Positions 35,969 through 44,493 of a DNA stretch of 58,840 bases are shown here, one piece after another (the first letter of the stretch is position 1; each line of letters starts with the position of its first letter). Below the pieces are notes generated by a model that ran no database searches, was not told the DNA's origin, and worked only from the letters and a program-made list of their open reading frames with translations. Both the position numbers and the translations under genes were made by a program. This stretch comes from Planctomycetota bacterium. Its GTDB lineage: Bacteria; Planctomycetota; MHYJ01; JACPRB01. Location: the NCBI GenBank assembly GCA_035574235.1, contig DATLZA010000075.1:1-58840 (forward strand). The letters run 5' to 3'.

Positions 35969-37321
35969 ATGGAACCCGTCCTCCAGGTGGCCCTCGATTT
36001 TCTCGAGCTTTCGCGCGCTCTGGGAGTGGCCCGCGAGGCGTGGAAGGGCGGGGCGACGTGGCTGGAGGCCGGCACGCCCCTCATCAAGAGCGAGGGGCTG
36101 GAGGCCATCCGGGCGCTGCGGCGCGAGTTCCCGCGGGCCTACCTCATCGCGGACCTCAAGACCCTGGACGCCGGGCGGGCGGAGTTCGAGGCGGCCGCCA
36201 AGGCGGGAGCCAATTGCGCCACCGTCTGCGTCACCGACAGCGACGCCACGGTCCTCGAGTGCATCGAGGCCGGGCGCAACTACGGCATCGACGTCTGCGT
36301 GGATCTCTTGGCGCTGCGGGCCCGGGAGGCGGTGGAGCTGTGCCGCAAGCTCGAGGAATGGGGGGCTCATCACGTCTGCCTGCACCTTCCGATCGACGAC
36401 CAGATGCGCGGGCGGGCGGTCACCGGGGAGCTGCGCGCGCTGCGACCCCACGTGCGGATTCCCATCGCGGTGGCCGGCGGGATCAACAGCGAAACGGCGG
36501 CGGAGGTCGTCAAGGCCGGGGCGGACATCGTCATCGTCGGCGGCGCGATCACCAAGAGCGCCGACGCGGAAGGGGCCACCCGGACCCTGCTTCGGGCCAT
36601 GCGGGAAGGGATCTCGATCGCCACGGATCTCTACAAGCGCGGGGGAACCGAGGAGGAAATCCGCCGCATCCTCGAGAAGGTTTCCACGCCCAACCTTTCG
36701 GACGCCATGCACCGCTCCGGAGATCTTCCGGGGCTTCAGTGCATCACCCCCGGCAAGAAGCTTGTGGGTCCGGCCGTGACCGTGCGGGCCTACCCGGGGG
36801 ACTGGGCCAAGCCCGTCGAGGCCATCGACCAGGCCCGGCCCGGGGACGTCATCGTGATCGACGCCGGCGGCGTGGGCCCGGCGCTCTGGGGGGAGCTCGC
36901 CAGCGAGTCCTGCCTTCAGCGCAAGGTGGCCGGGGTGGTCATCGACGGGGCGATTCGGGACGTCGATTCGATCCGCGCGATCGGCTTTCCGGCCCACGCG
37001 AAGCTCGTCACGCCCACCGCGGGCGAGCCCCGGGGGTTTGGGGAGATCAACGTGACGATCAAGGTCGGCGGCGTGCCCGTCTCGCCCGGGGACTGGATCG
37101 TGGGGGACGAGTCGGGGGTGGTGCGGATTCCCCGGGCCCGCGCGGTGGAAGTGGCCAACCGGGCGATGGACGTCCTGGAGCACGAAAACCGCCTGCGCGA
37201 GGAGATCCGGCGCAAGGCGACGCTCGGGAGCGTCGCGGAGCTTCACCGGTGGGAGAAGCAAATCGTGGAGTCCCTGGGCGGCGCTCAAAACGTCGATGAA
37301 AAGGGCCCGGGGAGGCGTTAA
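35969..37321 (+). CDS. Fusion of 3-hexulose-6-phosphate synthase-like and RraA-like domains
   Basis: 450 residues. Residues about 1-215 are an OMP-decarboxylase-fold hexulose-6-phosphate synthase: ADLKTLDAG with the Asp-x-Lys-x-x-Asp catalytic set, then VAGGINSETAAEVVKAGADI cut here and VGGAITKSAD. Residues about 220-430 are a RraA/HMG-aldolase-like domain with the DGxxRD motif in GVVIDGAIRDVDSI and PTAGEPRGFGEIN. The first half would condense formaldehyde with ribulose-5-phosphate, or run in reverse to make it. No phosphohexuloisomerase gene is nearby. Such fusions are known in archaea and some bacteria; the role of the RraA half is unclear. Confidence 0.85.
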   Translation: MEPVLQVALDFLELSRALGVAREAWKGGATWLEAGTPLIKSEGLEAIRALRREFPRAYLIADLKTLDAGRAEFEAAAKAGANCATVCVTDSDATVLECIEAGRNYGIDVCVDLLALRAREAVELCRKLEEWGAHHVCLHLPIDDQMRGRAVTGELRALRPHVRIPIAVAGGINSETAAEVVKAGADIVIVGGAITKSADAEGATRTLLRAMREGISIATDLYKRGGTEEEIRRILEKVSTPNLSDAMHRSGDLPGLQCITPGKKLVGPAVTVRAYPGDWAKPVEAIDQARPGDVIVIDAGGVGPALWGELASESCLQRKVAGVVIDGAIRDVDSIRAIGFPAHAKLVTPTAGEPRGFGEINVTIKVGGVPVSPGDWIVGDESGVVRIPRARAVEVANRAMDVLEHENRLREEIRRKATLGSVAELHRWEKQIVESLGGAQNVDEKGPGRR

Positions 37322-37324
37322 AAT
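37296..37324 (+). promoter_or_regulatory. Promoter before mcsA (ATGAAA-17-TAAAAT)
   Basis: TAAAAT (37319-37324) overlaps the stop codon of the preceding gene, with a weaker -35 ATGAAA 17 bases upstream. The -10 ends 9 bases before ATG 37334. The mcsAB pair can thus be expressed without the upstream gene. Confidence 0.45.
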
Positions 37325-37333
37325 AGAGAGCGT

Positions 37334-37825
37334 ATGACCTGCGAGAAATGCCATAAGAATCACGCCACCTACCATCTCACGGCCAAGGAGAACGGCGTGA
37401 TGCGGGAGGCGCACCTGTGCGAGGAGTGCGCCCGGCAGGCGGGCGTCAACCTCAAGTTCAATTTCACGATCGGGGAGCTTCTCGGGAACCTCATGGAGCC
37501 CAAGGTTCCCAAGGCGCACCAGGTTCGCTGCCCCGAATGCGGCATCTCCTACGCGGAATTCAAGACCAAGGCCCGCCTGGGCTGCGCCCACGATTACGAC
37601 GTCTTCCGGGCGGAGCTCCTGCGCCTCCTGGAGAAGATCCACGGGTCCACCACCCACGCCGGCAAGACGCCGCAGACCGTGGACGCCCAGGTGCGCCTGG
37701 AGAACGAGCTTATGCGCCTGAAGAAGGACCTCGAGTCGGTGGTCAAGAGCGAGGACTTCGAGAAGGCCGCGCAGATCCGCGACCGCATCAAGTCCCTGGA
37801 AACGGAACTCAACAAGAACCGATGA
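37334..37825 (+). CDS. mcsA: McsA-like zinc-finger protein with UVR motif (McsB activator)
   Basis: 163 residues. McsA binds and activates the arginine kinase McsB in the stress-protein quality-control pathway. Seen: Cys pairs CEKC (3-6), CEEC (29-32) and CPEC (67-70) with a further Cys in ARLGCAHDYDVF, and a C-terminal coiled UVR motif (LKKDLESVVKSEDFEKAAQI, followed by RDRIKSLE). Layout and length match McsA. The stop overlaps the mcsB start (ATGA). In Firmicutes the operon is ctsR-mcsA-mcsB-clpC; here ctsR and clpC are missing, so regulation must differ. Confidence 0.9.
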   Translation: MTCEKCHKNHATYHLTAKENGVMREAHLCEECARQAGVNLKFNFTIGELLGNLMEPKVPKAHQVRCPECGISYAEFKTKARLGCAHDYDVFRAELLRLLEKIHGSTTHAGKTPQTVDAQVRLENELMRLKKDLESVVKSEDFEKAAQIRDRIKSLETELNKNR

Positions 37826-38874
37826 AAGTCGAGGACCTCCTGAGCCAGGCGGGGGAATGGCTCAAGGGGACGGGGCCGGAGGGCGACGTCGTGATCTCCA
37901 GCCGCGTCCGGCTCGCCCGCAATCTTCGCCGCTTTCCCTTCCTCACCGTGGCCTCGCCCGCCGTGCGGGCGGAGATCGAGCGGTTCGTCCGGCCGCGCCT
38001 CGAGAATGCGAAGCTCCCGCGGCGGCTGGCCTACTGGTCGCTCGAGGAACTTTCGCCCGTGGAGCGCCTGCTGCTCATGGAGCGGCATCTGATCAGCCGG
38101 GAACTGGCTCAGGGGGAGGGCGACCGCGGCGTGGCCGTGGGGCCGGACGAGTCGATCTCCATCATGGTCAACGAGGAGGACCACCTGCGCCTCCAGGTCA
38201 TCCGGTCCGGCCTCCAGCTCGACGAGGCCTACGAGGAGATCGACCGGATGGACACCGCCCTGGAAGGCTCGCTCAACTTCGCCTTCAGCCCCCGGTTCGG
38301 CTACCTTACCGCGTGCCCCACCAACGTGGGCACCGGCCTGCGCATTTCGGTGATGCTGCACCTGCCGGCGGCGGTGCTCTCCAAACAGATGGACAAGGTC
38401 CTCCAGTCCCTCCAGCGCCTCAATTACACCGTCCGCGGCTTCTACGGAGAAGGGACCTCCCCGCTCGGGGATTTCTACCAGGTTTCCAACCAGATCACGC
38501 TGGGGAAGTCCGAACGGGACATCATCGCCGAAATGAAGAAGGTGGTCCCGGAGATCCTCAAGTTCGAGCGCGCGTGGCGCCAGCAGCTTCTGGGCAGCGA
38601 GCCCAAGCGTCTGGAAGACCGCGTGTGGCGCGCCTACGGGATCCTCAAGAACGCGCGGCGCATCTCTTCGGAAGAGGCCACCGAGCTTCTTTCCGCCCTG
38701 CGCCTGGGCGTCATCCTCAACGTGATCACCGGCATCCCCCTCAAGCTCGTCAACGAGCTGTTCGTCTTTACCCAGCCCGGCCACCTTCAGAAGGTCGAGC
38801 GCAAGATCCTCGAGCCCGACGAGCGGGACGTCGTCCGCGCCGAATTCATCCGGCGCCGCCTCGAAGGGTTCTGA
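37822..38874 (+). CDS. mcsB: Protein arginine kinase McsB
   Basis: 350 residues, close to the usual 350-360. McsB phosphorylates arginines on damaged proteins, marking them for ClpCP. Seen: DVVISSRVRLARNL (N-terminal of the phosphagen-kinase fold), VNEEDHLRLQ (catalytic Glu and His), YLTACPTNVGTGLR with the active-site Cys, VRGFYGEGTSPLGDFYQ, and the C-terminal basic IRRRLEGF. It lacks the N-terminal domain of metazoan creatine/arginine kinases, as McsB does. It is coupled to mcsA. The target protease must be encoded elsewhere. Confidence 0.94.
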   Translation: MKVEDLLSQAGEWLKGTGPEGDVVISSRVRLARNLRRFPFLTVASPAVRAEIERFVRPRLENAKLPRRLAYWSLEELSPVERLLLMERHLISRELAQGEGDRGVAVGPDESISIMVNEEDHLRLQVIRSGLQLDEAYEEIDRMDTALEGSLNFAFSPRFGYLTACPTNVGTGLRISVMLHLPAAVLSKQMDKVLQSLQRLNYTVRGFYGEGTSPLGDFYQVSNQITLGKSERDIIAEMKKVVPEILKFERAWRQQLLGSEPKRLEDRVWRAYGILKNARRISSEEATELLSALRLGVILNVITGIPLKLVNELFVFTQPGHLQKVERKILEPDERDVVRAEFIRRRLEGF

Positions 38875-38937
38875 TCGCCGCGGCTTTTTCTCCGTCGATT
38901 CCTCGCCTCCGGCGCACACTTTCCGCGCGGAGGTTCG

Positions 38938-41900
38938 ATGGAAGGCTCGGGCCGTCGCGGCGTGGCGCTCCTGGCGGTCCTGGGGGCGCTGGCGGTTCTG
39001 GCCCTCCTGGCGGTCGCCTTCACGACCCTCGCGGCGACGGACGCGCTCGTTTCCCAAAACGCCCTGGATGCCGCGCGCGCCCGGCTGCTCGCCGACGCGG
39101 GCGTGGAAGCCGCGGTGGCCCGGCTGCGCGGGCTCCTCGAACGCGGGGAACTGCCCGGCGAACCCGCGGTCCCTTCGTCGGGCCGGCGCCGCCTGCGCAT
39201 CGAGGGACAGGAAATCGAGGTCGAAGGCCCTTCCGGACCGGGCACCTACGCGCGAAACGGAGATCTCTACGTCGTCCGCGTGCGCGACGCCCAGGGGCAG
39301 ATCCACGTGAACGACGGCCTGGCGTGGGGCCCCGATCATGCGGTCAGCCGGAATCTGCGGAGAATCCTCAACGTCCTCGGCGCCCAGCCGTCCGTCCGCG
39401 TTCCCGGGCTCGGGGACAGGATCCTCGCGGCGCGGCCCGCTTCCGGATACGTCCACAAGGCGGATCTCCTGCGGGCCCTGGACGGCGACGCGGAAGCGTT
39501 CCGCCGCGTGCGCGACTTTCTCACGGTACGCGCGTGGTCCGATCCCGACGTGGTCCATCCCATCCCCCTCTCCGCCGAGGCGGTCCGTAGCTCCGGGTCT
39601 CCCGTGAGCTACGGCCGCCCCTCCGGCGGAGGCCGGCCGCTCTACCGCTACGGGCACCAGAAGAATTACCGCGGCGATGCCGTTCCGGGACCGCTCCTCT
39701 TCTTCGATCCCGGCCGCCCGGACCCGGCGCACAACGCGATCTGGGGCCGGGATTCCCTCAATCCTCAGTGGATCGAGGTCGTTTCGCGTTCTCCGGTTCA
39801 TGTGAACGCCGCGCCGCGGGAAGTGCTCCTGGCGCTCCTGACGGATCTCGAAGGCGTCTTCCTCATCGAGCGCCGCCGCGCCGCCCCGGGGCCGATTCGG
39901 GGAGCCGGCGCGTCTCCCTGCCGCAGTCCGGGCGGAGCGTACGATTGGACCGCGCTTCGCTACACCTACGACGGTTCCGGCGAGGAGGGCGACGAGTGCG
40001 GGTTTCTTTACCGGACCGTTCCCTTCGTCGGTCCGGGAGGGCGTCACCGCGAAGGCATTTCCGCCGAGAAGGTCGTCGAAGAAATCCTGGCCTGCCGCGA
40101 GCGGCGCGCCTCTCCCGGGATTCCGGGTCTCCATTACGCGCAGGCTCCCTTCGGGGGGCCGTTCCGCACCTGGGCCCAGTTTCATCTTTTCGTCGACGAA
40201 CTGGTTCGCGCCGGGCTGATCGCCGACCGCCGGGAGTCCTTCTTCTGGGATTACGGGCCGCGCGGCGAGCGGATCTTCGGTCCGCCGGCTCAGCTCCGCC
40301 TGGCTTCCCAGGCCGCCGGCGACGTCCTCAAGGCCAACTTCAACCCCAATCTCCACCTCAACGAGCTCAATCCCGACCGGCCTCTCTTTGCGCACGTGGA
40401 TAAGACCGACCTCGTCGTGCATTCCACCGAGTTCTGCCTGACCCCGATGGGGTATTTTGAAATCGAATCCACGGGGCTCGTGCTCCGCCCGCGCGACGGG
40501 AGCGACGACGCGCTGGCGGCGTCCGACAACGAGCGGGTCGCGCGCGCCACGGTTACGGTTCAGGTGCGCCTCTTCGACGCCCTCCGGCAGACGACCCAGG
40601 GACAATTCGCGCGCGGGGAGCTTGCGCCTCGGCGCCGCGGGCCGGAAACGAACAACAACCGCGCGATCGAGATCGGGCCGGAGCCCGACAACGGACCCGC
40701 TCCGCTCGAGAACCGCTACGAGGGATATCTTCAGCTTCCGACGCTCGGATCGAACCTCCTCGGCGCGGCGGTGAAGCCGCCGGGCGCCCTCTGGACGACG
40801 CTGTCGGATCCCTCGTTTTACCCCGGGGCGCAGCCGCAGGCGCCGGGCGGACCCCATCTCGGCTCGGTGATCCATGCCCATTTTCAGCTGGATCACGCGG
40901 CGCACCATCACGCGGGGCGCGACGGGGATCCGGATCGAGCCCCGTGGGACGGGTTCCGCCTTCCCCAGGGAGCCTGGCAGACCGTCTTCGGCCGCCGCTG
41001 CTGTCTGAACCGCAACTGGGAGGATCGTACCGAGGAGTTTCCGGGGCCCTATTCGCCGGTGGAGGGCGCCCGCGCCGGGCGGTCGCGGGATCATCGTCTG
41101 GCTCGATCGTTCCGCCCGCCGCCGCCCGAGGGGGTGGAGGAGGTCGCTCCCAGCGACCTGCGGATCGACGGAGCTTACGTGGAGCGCGGATCGGCCTTCG
41201 GATACTGGATCGACGAGAGCGAAAGCTTCAACTTCAACGAGGGAACGGCCGCGTTCTGGTTCAAGCCGGCCTTCTTTCCGGAGGCCGCCGGGAAACGGCG
41301 GACGCTTCTTTCCGCCAGCCGCTACCACGCGCACGCTCCGGAGTTCATGAACCCTTCGCCCTTCGCGCTCTTCCTGACCCCTTCCCGCCCGGAAGCGGAG
41401 GATCGACCGCCGCTCTACACCGGCGGCGTGGATCGTTTCCGCCCCGCTTCGCTCCTTTTCGGCTTCGGATTCTCGACGCACACGGGCTACAACTGGGAGC
41501 TCTTGGGCCGCCAGGGACCGGAGGCGCACGCCACGGGTCACGCCTTCGTCTCCACGCCGCGCCTGGCGGCGGACGATTCCGACGCGCGCGCCGGCTTGCT
41601 CCGCGCGCATTCGTGGGTCCACATCGCGGTGACCTGGAGCATCCCGCGCCGGCGGCGGCTCGACGCGGACAGCGCCCGCATCTACGTCAATGGACGGCGC
41701 CTTCCCGGATCTGCGGGGATGGCGCATCCCTACGGAGATCCGGCGGAAGGCCAACCCTTCGAACGCACGCCGCGCTGGACGACCCATTCGCTCCAGGCGA
41801 TCGTCCCCGGATCGGCGGGTCCCAAGTGGTGCAAGAACACCATCCGATTGGGCGGGGAACCCTCCGTGCTGGTCGAGCTTCCCCGAGATTCGGGGCTCTT

Positions 41901-42573
41901 TCCGGGAAACTACACGGCCGACGGAACGTTCGACGAGTTCTACCTCTGGATGGACCGGTCCCCCGCGTTCGGAGGCGGCCTCTGGGGGGCCCTCACGCTC
42001 TGGGCGCGGGGACGCTATTACCGGCCGGACGATGCCGACCCGGAGGATGCGCGGTTCGTCTCCGCGCCGATCGATCTGGGAGCGGTCTCGCGCCGCCGAC
42101 CCCCTCCGCCGTCCGGGTCCGCCCAGGCGCGCGAATCGCCGCCGCCGGGCCGCCGGAAGCGCCTCCTGGCCGTGGCCTGGACGGAGTGGGCCGAGGACTA
42201 CGACCGCGCGGGCGGCGTCCGGATGCGGCCCAGGATGTACGACCACGCCCAGGATCCTCCGGCGGAACTCCGGCCGGAGTCCGGCGCGGACGTCAACGGC
42301 CGCTCCGTCGCGTCCATGGCGGATCTGTTCGTCGAGCTGGACGGCTCCTGGAGGGGACCGTTCCGGGATCCGGCCTGGAGCCCGGTGCGCGGGACCGGAG
42401 GGAGGCCCCCGTCGATTGCCGATCCCGGCCGGGTGAGGTATGCGGTCAAGCTCAAGGCGGGCGCCGGCGCCTCGACGGGGGCGGTGCTTCTGGCTTCTCC
42501 GGTCGTGGACGACGTGACGCTTTATTTCGACGAAGAGGAACCGGAGTTCCTGAGCTGGACGAGGGAGCCATGA
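38938..42573 (+). CDS. Giant GspK-like pseudopilin fused to a LamG-like domain
   Basis: 1211 residues. The N-terminus is a class III (prepilin-type) signal: MEGSGRRG, then VALLAVLGALAVLALLAVAF. As in GspK, no Glu is at position 5 of the mature chain. Residues about 100-430 contain GspK features, including HVNAAPREVLLALLTD. The C-terminal third holds a concanavalin/LamG-like jelly-roll: NEGTAAFWFKPAFF, WVHIAVTWS, SARIYVNGRRLPG, DGTFDEFYLW. LamG domains bind sugars or proteins. I know of no standard GspK with such an extension, so this may be an adhesive tip of a pseudopilus. It overlaps the next gene by ATGA. The start has GGAGG upstream. Confidence 0.75.
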   Translation: MEGSGRRGVALLAVLGALAVLALLAVAFTTLAATDALVSQNALDAARARLLADAGVEAAVARLRGLLERGELPGEPAVPSSGRRRLRIEGQEIEVEGPSGPGTYARNGDLYVVRVRDAQGQIHVNDGLAWGPDHAVSRNLRRILNVLGAQPSVRVPGLGDRILAARPASGYVHKADLLRALDGDAEAFRRVRDFLTVRAWSDPDVVHPIPLSAEAVRSSGSPVSYGRPSGGGRPLYRYGHQKNYRGDAVPGPLLFFDPGRPDPAHNAIWGRDSLNPQWIEVVSRSPVHVNAAPREVLLALLTDLEGVFLIERRRAAPGPIRGAGASPCRSPGGAYDWTALRYTYDGSGEEGDECGFLYRTVPFVGPGGRHREGISAEKVVEEILACRERRASPGIPGLHYAQAPFGGPFRTWAQFHLFVDELVRAGLIADRRESFFWDYGPRGERIFGPPAQLRLASQAAGDVLKANFNPNLHLNELNPDRPLFAHVDKTDLVVHSTEFCLTPMGYFEIESTGLVLRPRDGSDDALAASDNERVARATVTVQVRLFDALRQTTQGQFARGELAPRRRGPETNNNRAIEIGPEPDNGPAPLENRYEGYLQLPTLGSNLLGAAVKPPGALWTTLSDPSFYPGAQPQAPGGPHLGSVIHAHFQLDHAAHHHAGRDGDPDRAPWDGFRLPQGAWQTVFGRRCCLNRNWEDRTEEFPGPYSPVEGARAGRSRDHRLARSFRPPPPEGVEEVAPSDLRIDGAYVERGSAFGYWIDESESFNFNEGTAAFWFKPAFFPEAAGKRRTLLSASRYHAHAPEFMNPSPFALFLTPSRPEAEDRPPLYTGGVDRFRPASLLFGFGFSTHTGYNWELLGRQGPEAHATGHAFVSTPRLAADDSDARAGLLRAHSWVHIAVTWSIPRRRRLDADSARIYVNGRRLPGSAGMAHPYGDPAEGQPFERTPRWTTHSLQAIVPGSAGPKWCKNTIRLGGEPSVLVELPRDSGLFPGNYTADGTFDEFYLWMDRSPAFGGGLWGALTLWARGRYYRPDDADPEDARFVSAPIDLGAVSRRRPPPPSGSAQARESPPPGRRKRLLAVAWTEWAEDYDRAGGVRMRPRMYDHAQDPPAELRPESGADVNGRSVASMADLFVELDGSWRGPFRDPAWSPVRGTGGRPPSIADPGRVRYAVKLKAGAGASTGAVLLASPVVDDVTLYFDEEEPEFLSWTREP

Positions 42574-43208
42574 TGCTTGCGGCGATCGCGGGGTGGCTGG
42601 CGGTGCAGGAGGCGTCCGGGGAAGCGCGCAGCGTTCTGGAAGCCCCGCTGCGCGTGGAGGAGTCCGTGGCTGGGAGCGACGCGATCAAGGTCGCTGCCGG
42701 GCTTCTCCGGATTCTTCCGAAAGGCGGGGTCGAGGCGGATTTTGCGGCGGCAGGGTCCGGCGGCCGGCGCGTCGTTTGGCGTTCGGGCGCGGCGCGGGAT
42801 CCGATCTCGGCGGCCTTGGAGCTGTGGGGGATGAGGCCGGAAGAATATGAGCGCCGCTTTGCGGTGACGGTGGAATCGGAGGGGGAAGGCGGGTCGGGTG
42901 TGGTGGACGGAGAAGGGCGCCCTCGGGCTCCGGTGCACGTGCGCTGGCCGCGCGGCGTCCGCCCGGCGGTCGGGCCGGCGGATCCGGTTGCGGAATGTCT
43001 TGTCCTGCGGCTGGTGCCGCGCGAGGAGGCGTTGCGGTCGAAGGTGCGGTGCCTGCGCGCGTGGGTGGACCCGGCGACGCGGCGCCCCCGGAGAGTGGCG
43101 GTCGAGGAAGAGGGGCGCCGTCGGGTGTTCGTGGCGGGCGATTGGCGGGCCGTTCCGCCGTCGGTGGGCGGGGCGGACGAGACGGATTCCAGGAAGGAGG
43201 CGCGATGA
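42570..43208 (+). CDS. Exported protein of unknown function, faintly LolA-like
   Basis: 212 residues from an ATG overlapping the previous stop. A weak signal-like start (MMLAAIAGWLAVQEASG) is followed by a chain of short beta-prone stretches: GLLRILPKGGVEADF, VLRLVPREEALRSKVRCLRAW, VDPATRRPRRVAVEEE. The last two resemble the late strands of LolA/LolB-type lipoprotein carriers, where a LVP turn precedes the substrate-independent sheet. The similarity is slight and not enough to name it. Operon position between the pseudopilin-LamG gene and a coiled-coil protein gene suggests a joint surface role. Confidence 0.5.
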   Translation: MMLAAIAGWLAVQEASGEARSVLEAPLRVEESVAGSDAIKVAAGLLRILPKGGVEADFAAAGSGGRRVVWRSGAARDPISAALELWGMRPEEYERRFAVTVESEGEGGSGVVDGEGRPRAPVHVRWPRGVRPAVGPADPVAECLVLRLVPREEALRSKVRCLRAWVDPATRRPRRVAVEEEGRRRVFVAGDWRAVPPSVGGADETDSRKEAR

Positions 43209-44251
43209 CGTACGCACTGTGGATCGTGGCGGCGTGGGCGGCGTCCGTTCAGGATCCCGAATGGACGCTGGGCGCGAGGGCGCGCAAGACCGCGGAGGGA
43301 TTCGAGCTTCTGATTCGGGGATCGGGGGCGGTCGTTCGGGGAGCGGAGTCGGCGGAAGTTCGGATCCGCCGGCAGGTTCACCGCTACGACGAGGAGGCCG
43401 GAGTGCTGCGGACGGAATCGGCGGAGGAGGCGCGCGGCGGGGCGGTTTGCGCGCAGGACGGAGCCTTCGCGTATCGGGAGGCGTTCGAGGCGCCCATGGA
43501 AGTCGAGGTCGAGGCCGTCGTGAGGACGCCGGACGGCGGCGTGGCGCGGCGCGCTTCGGTTCTCGCCTGGACGGCGCCGGCGTACGCCGTGGCGGCGGCG
43601 CTTGAGGCGGACGCGCGCCGGGCGGAAGCCGCGATGGGAGGCATCGAGGGACTCCTGGACGAGCTTGAGGCGCTGGAGCCGGCGGGACCTTCGCGGGCCG
43701 CTGCGGCGCGCCGGCTGCGCGTGAAGATCGAGCGCCGCCGCGCCGAGTGGACGCCCGAGGTTTCACGGAACCTCCTTTCGGCCACCGCGGCGCTGGTGGA
43801 CGGACTCATCGAAGATCTGCACACGGCGGCGGAGTCGGCGTCGGTCGGGCGACCCGCGGGCGGATTCCTCGCCCGGACGTCGGGGCGTCCGTTCTCGATC
43901 GAGGAGGCGCGGCGGCGGATCGAGCGGATCCGGGCCGTGCGCGTTCGCGAGCGGATGCTTGTCCTGGTGCGGGCGACGGCGGCGTTGCGGGAAGAGATCC
44001 GGGCCGGAGCGGCCACGGGGTGTCCCTTCCGCTGGTCGCGGATCGAGGAGGACGTGGAGCGTTCCCTTGAAGCGGCGGCGCAGGCGGATTCGGAAGGACA
44101 CCTGGAGGGGCTCCTGGCGGCCACCCGGGATTTCCTGGCCGAAGCGGGCGGCGGAGGATGTCCCGAGTCGAAGAGCCCCGGAGCGGCGGAGCGGAGGCTG
44201 ATCGAGCACGCGGAGGAACTGGAACGTCGATACCGCGCCGTCGGACCGTAG
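43205..44251 (+). CDS. Exported coiled-coil protein of unknown function
   Basis: 348 residues, ATGA-coupled to the previous gene. An N-terminal hydrophobic stretch (MTYALWIVAAWAASVQ) fits export. Residues about 20-130 are beta-prone. From about residue 130 the chain is Ala/Glu/Arg-rich and helical (AAALEADARRAEAAMGGIEG, RRIERIRAVRVRERMLVLVR), consistent with long coiled coils. There are scattered Cys (GCPF, GGCPES) that could form disulfides outside the cytoplasm. No family is recognised. It ends the operon that begins with the pseudopilin-LamG gene and is followed by a terminator. Confidence 0.6.
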   Translation: MTYALWIVAAWAASVQDPEWTLGARARKTAEGFELLIRGSGAVVRGAESAEVRIRRQVHRYDEEAGVLRTESAEEARGGAVCAQDGAFAYREAFEAPMEVEVEAVVRTPDGGVARRASVLAWTAPAYAVAAALEADARRAEAAMGGIEGLLDELEALEPAGPSRAAAARRLRVKIERRRAEWTPEVSRNLLSATAALVDGLIEDLHTAAESASVGRPAGGFLARTSGRPFSIEEARRRIERIRAVRVRERMLVLVRATAALREEIRAGAATGCPFRWSRIEEDVERSLEAAAQADSEGHLEGLLAATRDFLAEAGGGGCPESKSPGAAERRLIEHAEELERRYRAVGP

Positions 44252-44277
44252 GCGCACCGGACTTGGTACAGTCGGCA

Positions 44278-44319
44278 GGGGATGGCCGGGAGCGAAACCT
44301 CGGCCATCCCCGTCTTTTT
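44278..44319 (+). terminator. Rho-independent terminator after the pseudopilin operon
   Basis: GGGGATGGCCG (44278-44288) pairs perfectly with CGGCCATCCCC (44301-44311) and is followed by a short U-run (GTCTTTTTA). This is the clearest intrinsic terminator in the window and closes the 38938-44251 operon. Confidence 0.85.
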
Positions 44320-44493
44320 ATGGCAGCGGAATCCTGAGCGTCTACTGGATCGCCGGAAGATGTATAGAAATTAGTCATGACAAGGGGCTTGGAAAATTCG
44401 TTTGTGCAAAACTTTATGGGGCAGCGTGTTACAATTGGGGCCGTGGCAAGGGGTTTGCAAGTAAACCTCTGGGAAACTCTGTAGAGGAATCGC
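44320..44493 (+). promoter_or_regulatory. AT-richer regulatory region and structured leader before the YdjY-like gene
   Basis: This stretch is less GC-rich than its surroundings. It holds TACAAT (44430-44435) as a likely -10 without a clear -35, and two near-identical 11-mers CAAGGGGCTTG (44381-44391) and CAAGGGGTTTG (44447-44457). Its leader can form a hairpin 44449-44456/44463-44470. The same CCTCT (44466-44470) can instead pair with AGAGG (44483-44487), which is the Shine-Dalgarno sequence before ATG 44494. Confidence 0.5.

Noticed and set aside
37594-42246. 1550-codon open frame on the minus strand opposite mcsB and the pseudopilin-LamG gene
   Set aside because: It is a high-GC shadow: no domain motif, Arg/Gly/Pro-rich composition, and it lies opposite genes with clear family signatures on the other strand.
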